This document shows positions 1 through 6,765 of a stretch of 15,934 nucleotides of DNA, one piece after another. The translations under genes were made by a program, and so were the position numbers. The notes beneath the pieces were generated by a model. The model worked only from the letters and a program-made list of their open reading frames with translations. It was not told the DNA's origin and made no database searches. This DNA is from Desulfurococcales archaeon (GTDB taxonomy: Archaea; Thermoproteota; Thermoprotei_A; Sulfolobales; Desulfurococcaceae), in NCBI GenBank assembly GCA_027064845.1, contig JAMOPC010000119.1:1-15934 (forward strand), read 5' to 3'. Positions within the stretch are counted from its first letter, which is position 1; each line of letters opens with the position of its first letter.

Positions 1-1380
1 AATCACGATCGTTAAGGCTCTGCTAAGGTCACGTGATTTTTCTTCCTCAGATCTCTCAACAGCTACTAGCATAAACCTTGATTTCTTAACTAGGTCTAGT
101 GTGAGGTCTGCAATTCTTGCTTGAAGATGTAGGATTATCCTTACACTTATTGTTTCATTTGTAGCGTTTTTGATCTCATCTACTTTTTCCTTGATAAGAT
201 GGCCTGTCTCATTTATTTCATTCATGACTTCAACAAATCTCTCCTTATTCCCTGAAGCAGCTGCGTATACTAGGTCTTTGAGGTCATTAACTAGTTTATG
301 GTCTAGGCTGAGTATTTCTAGTAGTTTTTCTTTTAAGTCGCTAGATATGTTTTCTCCCTTTACTCTCTCTTCTATTCTGTTTATAGCTTCGTTAAGTCTT
401 GATAATAGCCCGCTTACATGATCAGCTATTTTCGCGGCTTCGTCTGTGAAATCTAATAGTATTGATAATGCTATGTTGATAGTATACATTGTAATAGTTA
501 CTCTCTCAATACGTCTCAATAGATCAGCGGGTCTAGCTGAAGTATTTTCAACAACCTGTTTTAACATATTAATCTCGTTTTCAAGCCTAGTAGCCATGGT
601 GTCAATCTTATCAGCTATTCTAGTAAGGTTCTTTTCTCTGAAGAATTCTTCTTTCTTCCTGAGTTCTGATACGAAATTCTCAGCAATGTTGATTAGTTCT
701 TTTGCTTTCTCCCTTAATCTATCAGTTATTGCCTTGGATACTTCTTCGAAGATTATTCTTCTTACATCCTTTATTATACTCCATATTTCACGTACTGTTT
801 CATTTACGTATTCAGGATCCCATTCAGTCTCGTTATTTCTTAATTCTTCTAGGTAGTCTTTTAGCTCATCTAGTTTTGTAATAGCTTTTTCTAGTTCTTG
901 TCTTAATTGTTCAGCTAGTGTATCGTTAATAATGTTTTTCTCAAGTGATTTATTGATTAGTTTTTGAGTATTGTTAATTGCTTTTTCTAATATTCTTATA
1001 ATATGTTCTAATTGCTCAACATGATCTGCCTCGCCGGTAGGGGTTATTAATCTAGTTAATTCTCTTGCATTCTCCATTGCTTCTCTAAAGATCTTCCTGG
1101 CTGAAACATAGTCATTGTTTTTCTCAGCTTCAATAAGCTTAGCATATAAGTCCTTTATTTCATTAAGCATTCTCCATTCTTTAGAATCCTCTGGTACACC
1201 TATTCTCTTTAAGAGATTCTCACATTTCTCAATAGTTTTCAATAATATTTTTGAATATGTTCCTCCTACATTTGTAGTAGTTGATCGACTCCAGGTCGTT
1301 GTTGATGCTATACCTAGAGGTGCTACGAGACTGACTAAGAGTATTAATAGAGTAGTTAATCCGATTGTTTTAACATACAT
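1..1380 (-). CDS. Secreted, sequon-rich, predominantly helical/coiled-coil protein (3' end outside window)
   Basis: The minus strand is open from an ATG at 1380 to the window edge: 460 codons with no stop, so the C-terminus is missing. I do not recognise a family. Residues 1-26 (MYVKTIGLTTLLILLVSLVA, then PLGIAS) look like a Sec signal peptide. A short Ser/Thr-rich stretch (about 26-41) follows. From about residue 42 the protein is almost entirely charged, heptad-like helix rich in Glu, Lys, Leu, Ile and Asn, with few Gly or Pro, as in a coiled-coil or helical-bundle surface protein. I count 11 N-x-S/T sequons (for example NKS, NDT, NLT, NIS, NAT), consistent with an exported glycoprotein. 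The start is supported by GGTGAA five nt before the ATG. The membrane-anchored regulator gene lies 126 bp upstream on the same strand. It is probably a surface or envelope structural protein; a C-terminal membrane anchor, if any, would be outside the window. Confidence 0.8.
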   Translation of the reverse strand, partial: MYVKTIGLTTLLILLVSLVAPLGIASTTTWSRSTTTNVGGTYSKILLKTIEKCENLLKRIGVPEDSKEWRMLNEIKDLYAKLIEAEKNNDYVSARKIFREAMENARELTRLITPTGEADHVEQLEHIIRILEKAINNTQKLINKSLEKNIINDTLAEQLRQELEKAITKLDELKDYLEELRNNETEWDPEYVNETVREIWSIIKDVRRIIFEEVSKAITDRLREKAKELINIAENFVSELRKKEEFFREKNLTRIADKIDTMATRLENEINMLKQVVENTSARPADLLRRIERVTITMYTINIALSILLDFTDEAAKIADHVSGLLSRLNEAINRIEERVKGENISSDLKEKLLEILSLDHKLVNDLKDLVYAAASGNKERFVEVMNEINETGHLIKEKVDEIKNATNETISVRIILHLQARIADLTLDLVKKSRFMLVAVERSEEEKSRDLSRALTIVI

Positions 1381-1430
1381 ATCTGTTCACCATCCAGGGT
1401 TTTCGTTTCTAACTTATCCCTACTAGTTTT

Positions 1431-1440
1431 GTTTAAGAAC
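1431..1440 (-). promoter_or_regulatory. Possible weak TATA element for the secreted helical protein gene
   Basis: On the minus strand the sequence reads GTTCTTAAAC, a weak TATA-like TTAAA core about 50 nt before the ATG at 1380. That would place transcription start near 1407 with a leader of about 27 nt. It lies just downstream (minus sense) of the GAACAC repeat cluster. The match is poor, and the gene could instead be read through from the regulator gene. Confidence 0.3.
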
Positions 1441-1446
1441 CCCTCA

Positions 1447-1488
1447 GAACACATAGAGAGAACACCTAATGGAACACATATGGAACGC
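1447..1488. repeat. Four GAACAC-type direct repeats at 11-13 bp spacing
   Basis: GAACAC occurs at 1447, 1460 and 1472, and a variant GAACGC at 1483, giving steps of 13, 12 and 11 bp, close to one DNA turn. The cluster lies in the 126-bp gap between the membrane-anchored regulator gene and the secreted helical protein gene, directly upstream (minus sense) of the possible TATA element at 1431-1440. The arrangement resembles a multi-site operator; that role is inferred. Confidence 0.4.
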
Positions 1489-1506
1489 GGATAGAAACCG
1501 TTGAGT

Positions 1507-2418
1507 TCATCGTTTCTTTTCTCTTTCAACTAGTTTTAGTCCTTTCTCAGTTAAGCTTAGAAGCGTTTTTCCTCTCCTTGTTTCTTTCTCTATATAACCT
1601 AGTTCTGCAAGTTTATTCGTTCTTCTCCAAACAATAGATTTACTTATTCCCAGTTTTTTCGCTAATCCAGAAATTGTTTCTTTTCCCTCCAACAAAGCTT
1701 TCATTATCTCGATGTCTCTTTCATCGATCTCGCTTGTTGATATAATTGCTTCTATGCTTCTACTTCTTCTATAAAATAAATAAAGAAGTAAAGAAACCAC
1801 AATTACTATTCCTGTGACTATCCATGTAAGGTTTTGCGTATTTGAGAACCCATTAATACCTGTATTAGTAGATGGACTTGGATATGTAGATATGGTTATT
1901 GGCTGAGTTGTTTCACAAATATATTCTATAAGATATGTACCCGGGGAATCATAACGTAGTGTGATGAATTCATCGTATACACTTACTTCAGCTGTTCCAT
2001 TAAAGTATATCAATCCAGCATCTTTTGGCAATATAATGCTTGATTGAGCTTTAGGAGTAATGATTGCTTCAAAAACATTATTTCTTATCGAGAAATTATT
2101 CAAAGTATATGATACTATGATTGTGCCAGTTTCATTATAGGTATATACTAGGAGTGTTGTCTTGTCCAATAAATCATAGGGCAATAAATTGCCTTCATCA
2201 TCTGTGACTATTATTGTTTCTGGAAGGGCAAATTTATCTATATATACTGGGACCGAGAAATAATTTGTTAAATTAGTAATAGTGATCGTTACTTCTCCAT
2301 AACCATTACAGTTAAATCTATAGGTATATGTTGATGTCGATGAATAAAATAGTCCAGAAACACATAGAGAAAATGTTATTGGTAACAATATCATTGGTAA
2401 TAGGTATTTATTAGTCAA
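1507..2418 (-). CDS. Membrane-anchored winged-helix transcriptional regulator with extracytoplasmic sensor domain
   Basis: This 303-residue protein appears to be a one-component membrane regulator. Residues 1-25 form a signal peptide or signal anchor. Residues 26-195 are an outside domain of short alternating hydrophobic and polar strands, probably beta-rich, with five sequons (NLT, NET, NFS, NGT, NLT) and two cysteines (Cys37, Cys168). A transmembrane helix spans about 199-216 and is followed by a basic stop-transfer run (RRSRS). Residues 230-300 form a MarR/ArsR-like winged helix: a first helix (DERDIEIMKALLEG), a helix-turn-helix (ISGLAKKLGISKSIVWRRTN) and a wing (IEKETRRGKTLLSLTEKG). Such proteins with a C-terminal cytoplasmic HTH recur in archaea, but the signal is usually unknown. 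The start is TTG, chosen because GAGGAGGGG lies five nt upstream. A natural target is the downstream helical protein gene, across the GAACAC repeats. Topology and HTH are well supported; the ligand and targets are unknown. Confidence 0.85.
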   Translation of the reverse strand: MTNKYLLPMILLPITFSLCVSGLFYSSTSTYTYRFNCNGYGEVTITITNLTNYFSVPVYIDKFALPETIIVTDDEGNLLPYDLLDKTTLLVYTYNETGTIIVSYTLNNFSIRNNVFEAIITPKAQSSIILPKDAGLIYFNGTAEVSVYDEFITLRYDSPGTYLIEYICETTQPITISTYPSPSTNTGINGFSNTQNLTWIVTGIVIVVSLLLYLFYRRSRSIEAIISTSEIDERDIEIMKALLEGKETISGLAKKLGISKSIVWRRTNKLAELGYIEKETRRGKTLLSLTEKGLKLVEREKKR

Positions 2419-2423
2419 TGATT

Positions 2424-2432
2424 CCCCTCCTC
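2424..2432 (-). promoter_or_regulatory. Shine-Dalgarno site fixing the TTG start of the membrane regulator
   Basis: On the minus strand GAGGAGGGG is followed by AATCA and then TTG at 2418. It is the longest purine-rich ribosome binding site in the window. No ATG or GTG in frame is as well placed, so the TTG start is accepted. Confidence 0.7.
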
Positions 2433-2498
2433 AAATAAGTATTGAGGCAAACCTTTTAGTTTTCTATACTCAACAATATTATTATTGGGTATCGTAAA

Positions 2499-2538
2499 GA
2501 TTAAAAATGTAGCTTTTTTAAACAAGCATGTATATATT
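2499..2538. promoter_or_regulatory. Divergent promoter region between the regulator and methyltransferase genes
   Basis: Several TATA-like elements lie in this interval: TTTTTTAAAC at 2514-2523 and TATATATT at 2531-2538 on the plus strand, and CATTTTTAATC at 2509-2499 on the minus strand. The plus element at 2531-2538 would start transcription near 2562, giving a short leader before the TTG at 2580. The minus element would start near 2475, about 57 nt before the regulator start. Which elements are used cannot be decided from sequence. Confidence 0.4.
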
Positions 2539-2569
2539 CACCAGCTACTACATTGTTAATAATATGCTC

Positions 2570-2575
2570 GGTGAT
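2570..2575 (+). promoter_or_regulatory. Shine-Dalgarno site that favours the TTG start at 2580
   Basis: GGTGAT lies four nt before TTG at 2580, matching the pattern seen before other genes in the window. The longer reading frame from TTG 2553 has no comparable site, and an internal GTG at 2571 falls inside the GGTGAT itself. Confidence 0.6.
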
Positions 2576-2579
2576 TTAT

Positions 2580-3449
2580 TTGAGTAGTTTAGAAAAACTA
2601 TACGCCCTCAAACTGTGGCCAATGGATCCAGAAGACCCCGTAGCTATAAAGAGATTTGAAGACATTGTATCCATATTTAGATATCTTTATGAAAACCATG
2701 ACTTCTTCGAAGAAATAAGTAAACTAAACACACTACGTATCATAGACTTAATGGCTGGAACAGGTATTGCAGGAGCAGCTATAGCTAAAAGCCTAGTAAG
2801 TCTAGGAATCACTCCCGAACTCACCCTCGTAGATATTAGAAGAAGTGATTTAGAAAAAGCATACCAGTGGCTTAGAAAGGCAAGAATAGAGGATAAAGTA
2901 AAGGTTGAACTAATTGAGTCCGATATAAGGGAACTATACCTGACTCTAGAGGATAGAAAAAACTATTATGATATAGCATTGATATGGGGTAATTCATCTC
3001 CTCATCTCGATGCATGGGACATGGTTAAAGCTTATTCCAATATATCCTACCTACTTAAGCCTAATGGATTATTATTGATGGAGGAAGGAGATAGGATATA
3101 TAATACATTTTATCTAATGGGGTACAAAGACTTCCTTATCGAAGGAGAAACCAAGGAAGGAAAATTAGCAAATATTCATAACGGATATGATTGGAGAAGA
3201 GGAGTCTTTAAGAGAGCATTCTATTTATTACCAGGATTCAGAGAAGTAGGAGAATTCGATGTTAGGTTCTGGGATTTAGCAGGCCTTAGTTCTCTTGGTT
3301 GGGTATTCTTTAGAGATGTAGACATAGTGCCTCGGAAAATCCATAAACAACAGAATGTATCATCAGTTATCTTATTCAAGGATCCTAGGAAGAAACTAGT
3401 TCCTGATGATTTCTTCAACACGCCAAAGGTACTAATAAAAATTATTTAA
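2580..3449 (+). CDS. Class I SAM-dependent methyltransferase
   Basis: The 289-residue product (MSSLEKLYALKLWPMDPEDP at its N-terminus) has a Rossmann methyltransferase core. Motif I is IIDLMAGTGIAGAA (about 54-67), an acidic strand end LTLVDIRRSD (about 81-90) should bind the SAM ribose, and a motif IV-like segment DIALIWGNSSPH lies near 131-142, followed by the helix and strand LLKPNGLLLMEEGDR. The C-terminal 100 residues carry several aromatics (NGYDWRRGVF, VRFWDLAGLSSLGWVFF) and probably form the substrate site. The reading frame can extend to a TTG at 2553 (298 residues), but the ribosome binding site favours 2580. The gene is monocistronic, divergent from the membrane regulator and followed by an AT-rich gap before the ABC operon. 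The fold is clear; the substrate is not, and the DxxxGTG core is compatible with a small-molecule or protein methyltransferase. Confidence 0.85.
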   Translation: MSSLEKLYALKLWPMDPEDPVAIKRFEDIVSIFRYLYENHDFFEEISKLNTLRIIDLMAGTGIAGAAIAKSLVSLGITPELTLVDIRRSDLEKAYQWLRKARIEDKVKVELIESDIRELYLTLEDRKNYYDIALIWGNSSPHLDAWDMVKAYSNISYLLKPNGLLLMEEGDRIYNTFYLMGYKDFLIEGETKEGKLANIHNGYDWRRGVFKRAFYLLPGFREVGEFDVRFWDLAGLSSLGWVFFRDVDIVPRKIHKQQNVSSVILFKDPRKKLVPDDFFNTPKVLIKII

Positions 3450-3560
3450 TTTTTTAGGTTGGTCTAATTGGTTAGCTATCGAGTTGATTTAAAAGGGTCA
3501 GCAATTATGAATTTTTTTAATCGCGCATCTTAATTTTTACAATATTTTAGCAAGATAAAG

Positions 3561-3578
3561 TTAATATATGTTAATATA
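3561..3578 (+). promoter_or_regulatory. Candidate promoter of the ABC importer operon, with tandem TTAATATA
   Basis: TTAATATA occurs twice, at 3561-3568 and 3571-3578, exactly 10 bp apart. Either could serve as the TATA box, predicting transcription start at about 3591-3601 and a short leader of roughly 15-25 nt before the TTG at 3616. The region from 3450 to 3560 is AT-rich with T runs (3449-3455, 3512-3518) that could end transcription of the methyltransferase gene. Confidence 0.4.
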
Positions 3579-3615
3579 GAAATATAAAGAGTGATAATCC
3601 CATCTTGGTGGGAAG

Positions 3616-5016
3616 TTGGCGGAAATTAAAACATCCTATCTTATAGCTATCTTTATTATAATAATCATTATAGTCGGTATAGCTGCATATTATGCTGGTC
3701 AATCTACGGCACCAACGAAAACTGTTACTGTTCCGCAATCTACAACACCCACAGGGACAACTCCTACAACTATTCCACAAAAAGAACAGCTTATCATATT
3801 CCATTGGTGGACAGCTGGTGGTGAGAAACAAGCTATCGAAAAACTATTTGAACTATACAAACAAAAGTATCCAAGTATAGAGATCGTTGCCAACCCTATT
3901 CCAGGTGGTGGAGGAGTTAATCTAAAAGCCGTTTTAATGAGTAGACTAGCTGCTGGAATCCCACCAGATACATTCCAGTCTCTAAGTGGAGCGGAACTGA
4001 AAACATATGTTGATGCAGGATATTTACAATCAGTAGATGATATATGGAAATCTACTGGACTCGAAGATCATGTGCCACCGCTTCTTAAGAAAGTAAGCTA
4101 CTTCTATGGACATTATTATGGAGTACCAATTAGCGTTCACAGAGCAAACTGGTTATGGTATAACAAGAAAATATTTGACCAGCTAGGATTAAAACCTCCT
4201 ACAACTGTTCCAGAATTACTAGAAGTATGTAAAACAATCAAAGAGAAAATGCCTAATGTCTATCCAATAGCTCTTGGAATGAGAGAGAAATGGGAGATCG
4301 TTTTCATCCTTGACGGTTTACTACTATACTATGGCGGTCCAGAGTATTATCAGAAATTCTATACTGGACAACTAGATCTTTCAAATGCAAACGATGTCGA
4401 GCCATTAAAGAAAGCACTTGAAACATTAAAAGAAATGATCGATAATGGTTATATCTATCCATACAGTGCTTCATTAACATGGGATCAATCTGTCGGTCTA
4501 GTAGCACAAGGTAAAGCAGCAATGGTTTTCATGGGCGACTTCGCATTAGGATACTTCCTAGCCAACGGGTATAAACCGGGCGTAGACTTTGACGGTGTAC
4601 CATTCCCGCAGAAGCCAACAGAAGTATTCCTAATGATCGTAGACGAATTCACATTACCGAAAGGAGCACCACACGAAGATGCTGCAAAGAAATGGTTAGA
4701 ACTACTCGCTGATCCACAAGCAGAATTCGAATTTACAAAGATTAAGGGAAGCATAGCTCCAAGACTTGACGCTCCAACAAATTATCCTGACAAATACAGG
4801 CAAGAAAACGTTAAATTCTACAAAGAACACCCAGAATTAGTTATTCCAATGTCTGCACATGGAGTACTTGCACCATTAGCGTTCCTAAGAGATTACTATG
4901 ACGTAATGGCTCAATTTGTAACAAACCCCAATGTAGATCAAACCATCACAGAGCTAGAGAATACTTTTGCAAAAGACATGGTTAAAGAGCAGAGCAAATG
5001 GTATTGGTCAAGCTAA
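3616..5016 (+). CDS. ABC transporter extracellular sugar-binding protein (family 1)
   Basis: This 466-residue protein is the carbohydrate-binding subunit of the ABC importer encoded with it. Residues 8-27 form one strongly hydrophobic helix (YLIAIFIIIIIIVGIAAYYA), followed by a Thr/Pro/Ser-rich linker (about 29-55), a common archaeal layout that holds the binding domain off the membrane. There is no lipobox cysteine, so a membrane-anchored or class III-like signal is more likely than a lipoprotein. The binding domain starts near residue 58 (LIIFHWWTAGGEKQAIEKLF), followed by GGGGVNLKAVLMSRLAAGIPPDTFQ, which resembles glucose/mannose-type family 1 binding proteins such as that of Thermus (from memory). 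The start is TTG with GGTGGG three nt upstream. Two permeases and an ATPase follow directly. The exact sugar cannot be assigned; glucose, mannose or an oligosaccharide are all possible. Confidence 0.9.
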   Translation: MAEIKTSYLIAIFIIIIIIVGIAAYYAGQSTAPTKTVTVPQSTTPTGTTPTTIPQKEQLIIFHWWTAGGEKQAIEKLFELYKQKYPSIEIVANPIPGGGGVNLKAVLMSRLAAGIPPDTFQSLSGAELKTYVDAGYLQSVDDIWKSTGLEDHVPPLLKKVSYFYGHYYGVPISVHRANWLWYNKKIFDQLGLKPPTTVPELLEVCKTIKEKMPNVYPIALGMREKWEIVFILDGLLLYYGGPEYYQKFYTGQLDLSNANDVEPLKKALETLKEMIDNGYIYPYSASLTWDQSVGLVAQGKAAMVFMGDFALGYFLANGYKPGVDFDGVPFPQKPTEVFLMIVDEFTLPKGAPHEDAAKKWLELLADPQAEFEFTKIKGSIAPRLDAPTNYPDKYRQENVKFYKEHPELVIPMSAHGVLAPLAFLRDYYDVMAQFVTNPNVDQTITELENTFAKDMVKEQSKWYWSS

Positions 5017-5051
5017 GCTATTAAATAGATAATCATGGATGGTGATAAGTG

Positions 5052-5930
5052 ATGAAAGCTTCATTCAAATACGCAATAATTTTTTTATCTCCTCTCTTCT
5101 TCATTCTCGGCATATTGTATTTCATGACTTTTTGGACCATTTATATATCATTTACTGATTGGGTTGGTATGAAACCTAATTATAGTCTGGCAGGTCTTAA
5201 ATGGTATGAATACATGTTATCAAGTGAAAAATTCTGGGTAAGCCTTAAGAACAACATATTGTGGCTTCTAGTTTTCATAGCTCCAACAGCAGTTTTAGGA
5301 TTATTAATTGCATATGTACTGGAACTCTATATTGTTAGAGGAGAATCAGTCTATAGAGCTATATTCCTATATCCAACAGCTTTATCATTCGTTGTAACTG
5401 GTACACTTTGGGCTTGGATATATGATCCCGCAAATGGTGTATTAAACAGTATATTATCAGCTTTAGGATTTGATACTTCCAAGCTCGGATGGATATGTGA
5501 CCCAAACATTGCTATATATTGTTTAATAGCCGCAGCTATATGGCAATATACTGGATTTGCCATAGTATTGTTTCAATCAGCACTTAGAGGAGGATATTTG
5601 AAAAATATAATAGAAGCAGCACTTGTTGATGGTGCTAGCGGATGGAAACTATTAAGATACATTATAATACCGAACATTAGATCAGCGTTTGTTATAGTTG
5701 CCGCACTACTAGCAATATTTTCACTGAAAGTATTTGATCTAGTCTATGTCATGACGCAAGGAGGACCTGGAATATCAACGTATGTATTAGCTTTCTATAT
5801 GTACATGACTACTTTTTGGCAACAAATGGTTAGCTTGGGAGCGGCTATTAGTGTTGTTATCTTTTCCCTGTCAATGATCATAATTATCCCATATAGTTAC
5901 TATGCTTTGAAGAGGTGGCTTCTGCGTTGA
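5052..5930 (+). CDS. Sugar ABC transporter permease, MalF/UgpA type
   Basis: The 292-residue product is the first of two membrane subunits of the importer. It shows about six hydrophobic helices, beginning with KYAIIFLSPLFFILGILYF near the N-terminus, and the cytoplasmic EAA loop (about 188-208) that docks onto the ATPase: EAALVDGASGWKLLRYIIIP. The typical TQGGPG motif of MalF-type permeases precedes the last helices (VYVMTQGGPGISTYVLAFYM). An in-frame GTG lies just before, at 5049, but GGTGAT at 5041-5046 is five nt from the ATG at 5052, the spacing used elsewhere here, so ATG is preferred. The binding-protein gene ends 35 nt upstream and the next permease gene overlaps the 3' end, so the genes are surely cotranscribed. 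Confidence 0.93.
   Translation: MKASFKYAIIFLSPLFFILGILYFMTFWTIYISFTDWVGMKPNYSLAGLKWYEYMLSSEKFWVSLKNNILWLLVFIAPTAVLGLLIAYVLELYIVRGESVYRAIFLYPTALSFVVTGTLWAWIYDPANGVLNSILSALGFDTSKLGWICDPNIAIYCLIAAAIWQYTGFAIVLFQSALRGGYLKNIIEAALVDGASGWKLLRYIIIPNIRSAFVIVAALLAIFSLKVFDLVYVMTQGGPGISTYVLAFYMYMTTFWQQMVSLGAAISVVIFSLSMIIIIPYSYYALKRWLLR
5912..5917 (+). promoter_or_regulatory. Shine-Dalgarno site inside the end of the first permease gene
   Basis: GAGGTG precedes TTG at 5927 by nine nt (seven if aligned as GGTGGC). The alternative GTG start at 5915 lies inside this site and has no good ribosome binding site of its own. This favours TTG 5927, which overlaps the TGA stop of the upstream gene as TTGA. Confidence 0.5.
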
Positions 5931-6751
5931 GACGTGTTCGTAAATCTAACCTCTTAGCTTATATTGTGTTAACAATACTTGCTGTTCTATGGTTTATTCC
6001 ACTTTACCTCGCATTAACGACTTCTTTGAAGACTCCAAGAGAAGTAAGTGAAATGAATTATCTTGCACCACCTGCTCAGCCACAAATAGAAAACTATGTT
6101 GATGCATGGAATTCTGGGATAGGGCTCGGTCTATTTAATAGCATAATTATATCTATTCCTACAACTCTAATATGTTTATTATTAGGCTCATGGTCTGGAT
6201 ATTTTCTCTCAAGGTTTAGATTTAAGCATGCTCCTTTAGTGTTCTTTATTGCGACTATTGCTACATTTATGCCTTACCAGATAGTGTTGATACCAATAAC
6301 GCAGTTAATAGCCTCCCTTAATCTAGGTCAGAGCCATTTAGGATTAATTTTTGCATATACATTACTCAATACTCCATTAGCAACACTTGTTACTGCAACA
6401 TTCTTTACAACTATACCTAAAGAACTTGAAGAAGCAGCATATATTGATGGGTGCGGTCCTATAAGGATTTACTGGAACATAATATTACCAGTAGCTAAAC
6501 CGGCACTTGCTTCGGCAGCGATTCTTGTATTTACACAGGTATGGAACGAGTTCCTAATAGCATTAACCCTTTCAACTCCTTCAACAAAGCCAGTTACACC
6601 AATAGTAGCGGAACTTAAAGGAAACTATGTAGCACAGTGGCATATACAGATGGCGGGAGCAGTGCTGGCTGTGCTTCCTCCTCTTATATTATTCTTATTT
6701 ATGGGTAAGTATTTTATTCGTGGCCTATTAGCTGGAACCCTCAAAGCCTAA
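5927..6751 (+). CDS. Sugar ABC transporter permease, MalG/UgpE type
   Basis: This second membrane subunit has 274 residues from TTG 5927, or 278 from GTG 5915. A basic N-terminus (RRVRKSN) precedes the first helix (LLAYIVLTILAVLWFIPLYL), followed by the loop TTSLKTPREV typical of MalG-type proteins. About six helices are visible. The EAA loop is EEAAYIDGCGPIRIYWNIIL followed by PVAKPALA (about 168-195). The conserved VWNEFLIALTL segment before the last helices is also typical. The start region overlaps the previous gene by 4 nt (TTG) or 16 nt (GTG), and the ATPase gene begins 14 nt after the stop. It should pair with the preceding permease as a heterodimer. Confidence 0.93.
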   Translation: MRRVRKSNLLAYIVLTILAVLWFIPLYLALTTSLKTPREVSEMNYLAPPAQPQIENYVDAWNSGIGLGLFNSIIISIPTTLICLLLGSWSGYFLSRFRFKHAPLVFFIATIATFMPYQIVLIPITQLIASLNLGQSHLGLIFAYTLLNTPLATLVTATFFTTIPKELEEAAYIDGCGPIRIYWNIILPVAKPALASAAILVFTQVWNEFLIALTLSTPSTKPVTPIVAELKGNYVAQWHIQMAGAVLAVLPPLILFLFMGKYFIRGLLAGTLKA

Positions 6752-6765
6752 TAGGGTGAGCCCGC

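Noticed and set aside
170..1426. Several plus-strand open frames (170-421, 446-856, 1115-1426)
   Set aside because: They are antisense shadows of the continuous 460-codon minus-strand frame with a signal peptide and helical repeats; their proteins are Ser/Phe/Leu-rich as expected of an antisense frame.
2359..2370. AACACATAGAGA, also found at 1448-1459 near the GAACAC repeats
   Set aside because: This 12-base match falls in the signal-peptide coding region of the regulator and is compatible with chance in an AT-rich 16-kb window; there is no repeat context.
2553..2579. TTG 2553 as the start of the methyltransferase
   Set aside because: There is no ribosome binding site before it, whereas GGTGAT precedes TTG 2580 at a good distance. 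It remains possible if the gene is leaderless.
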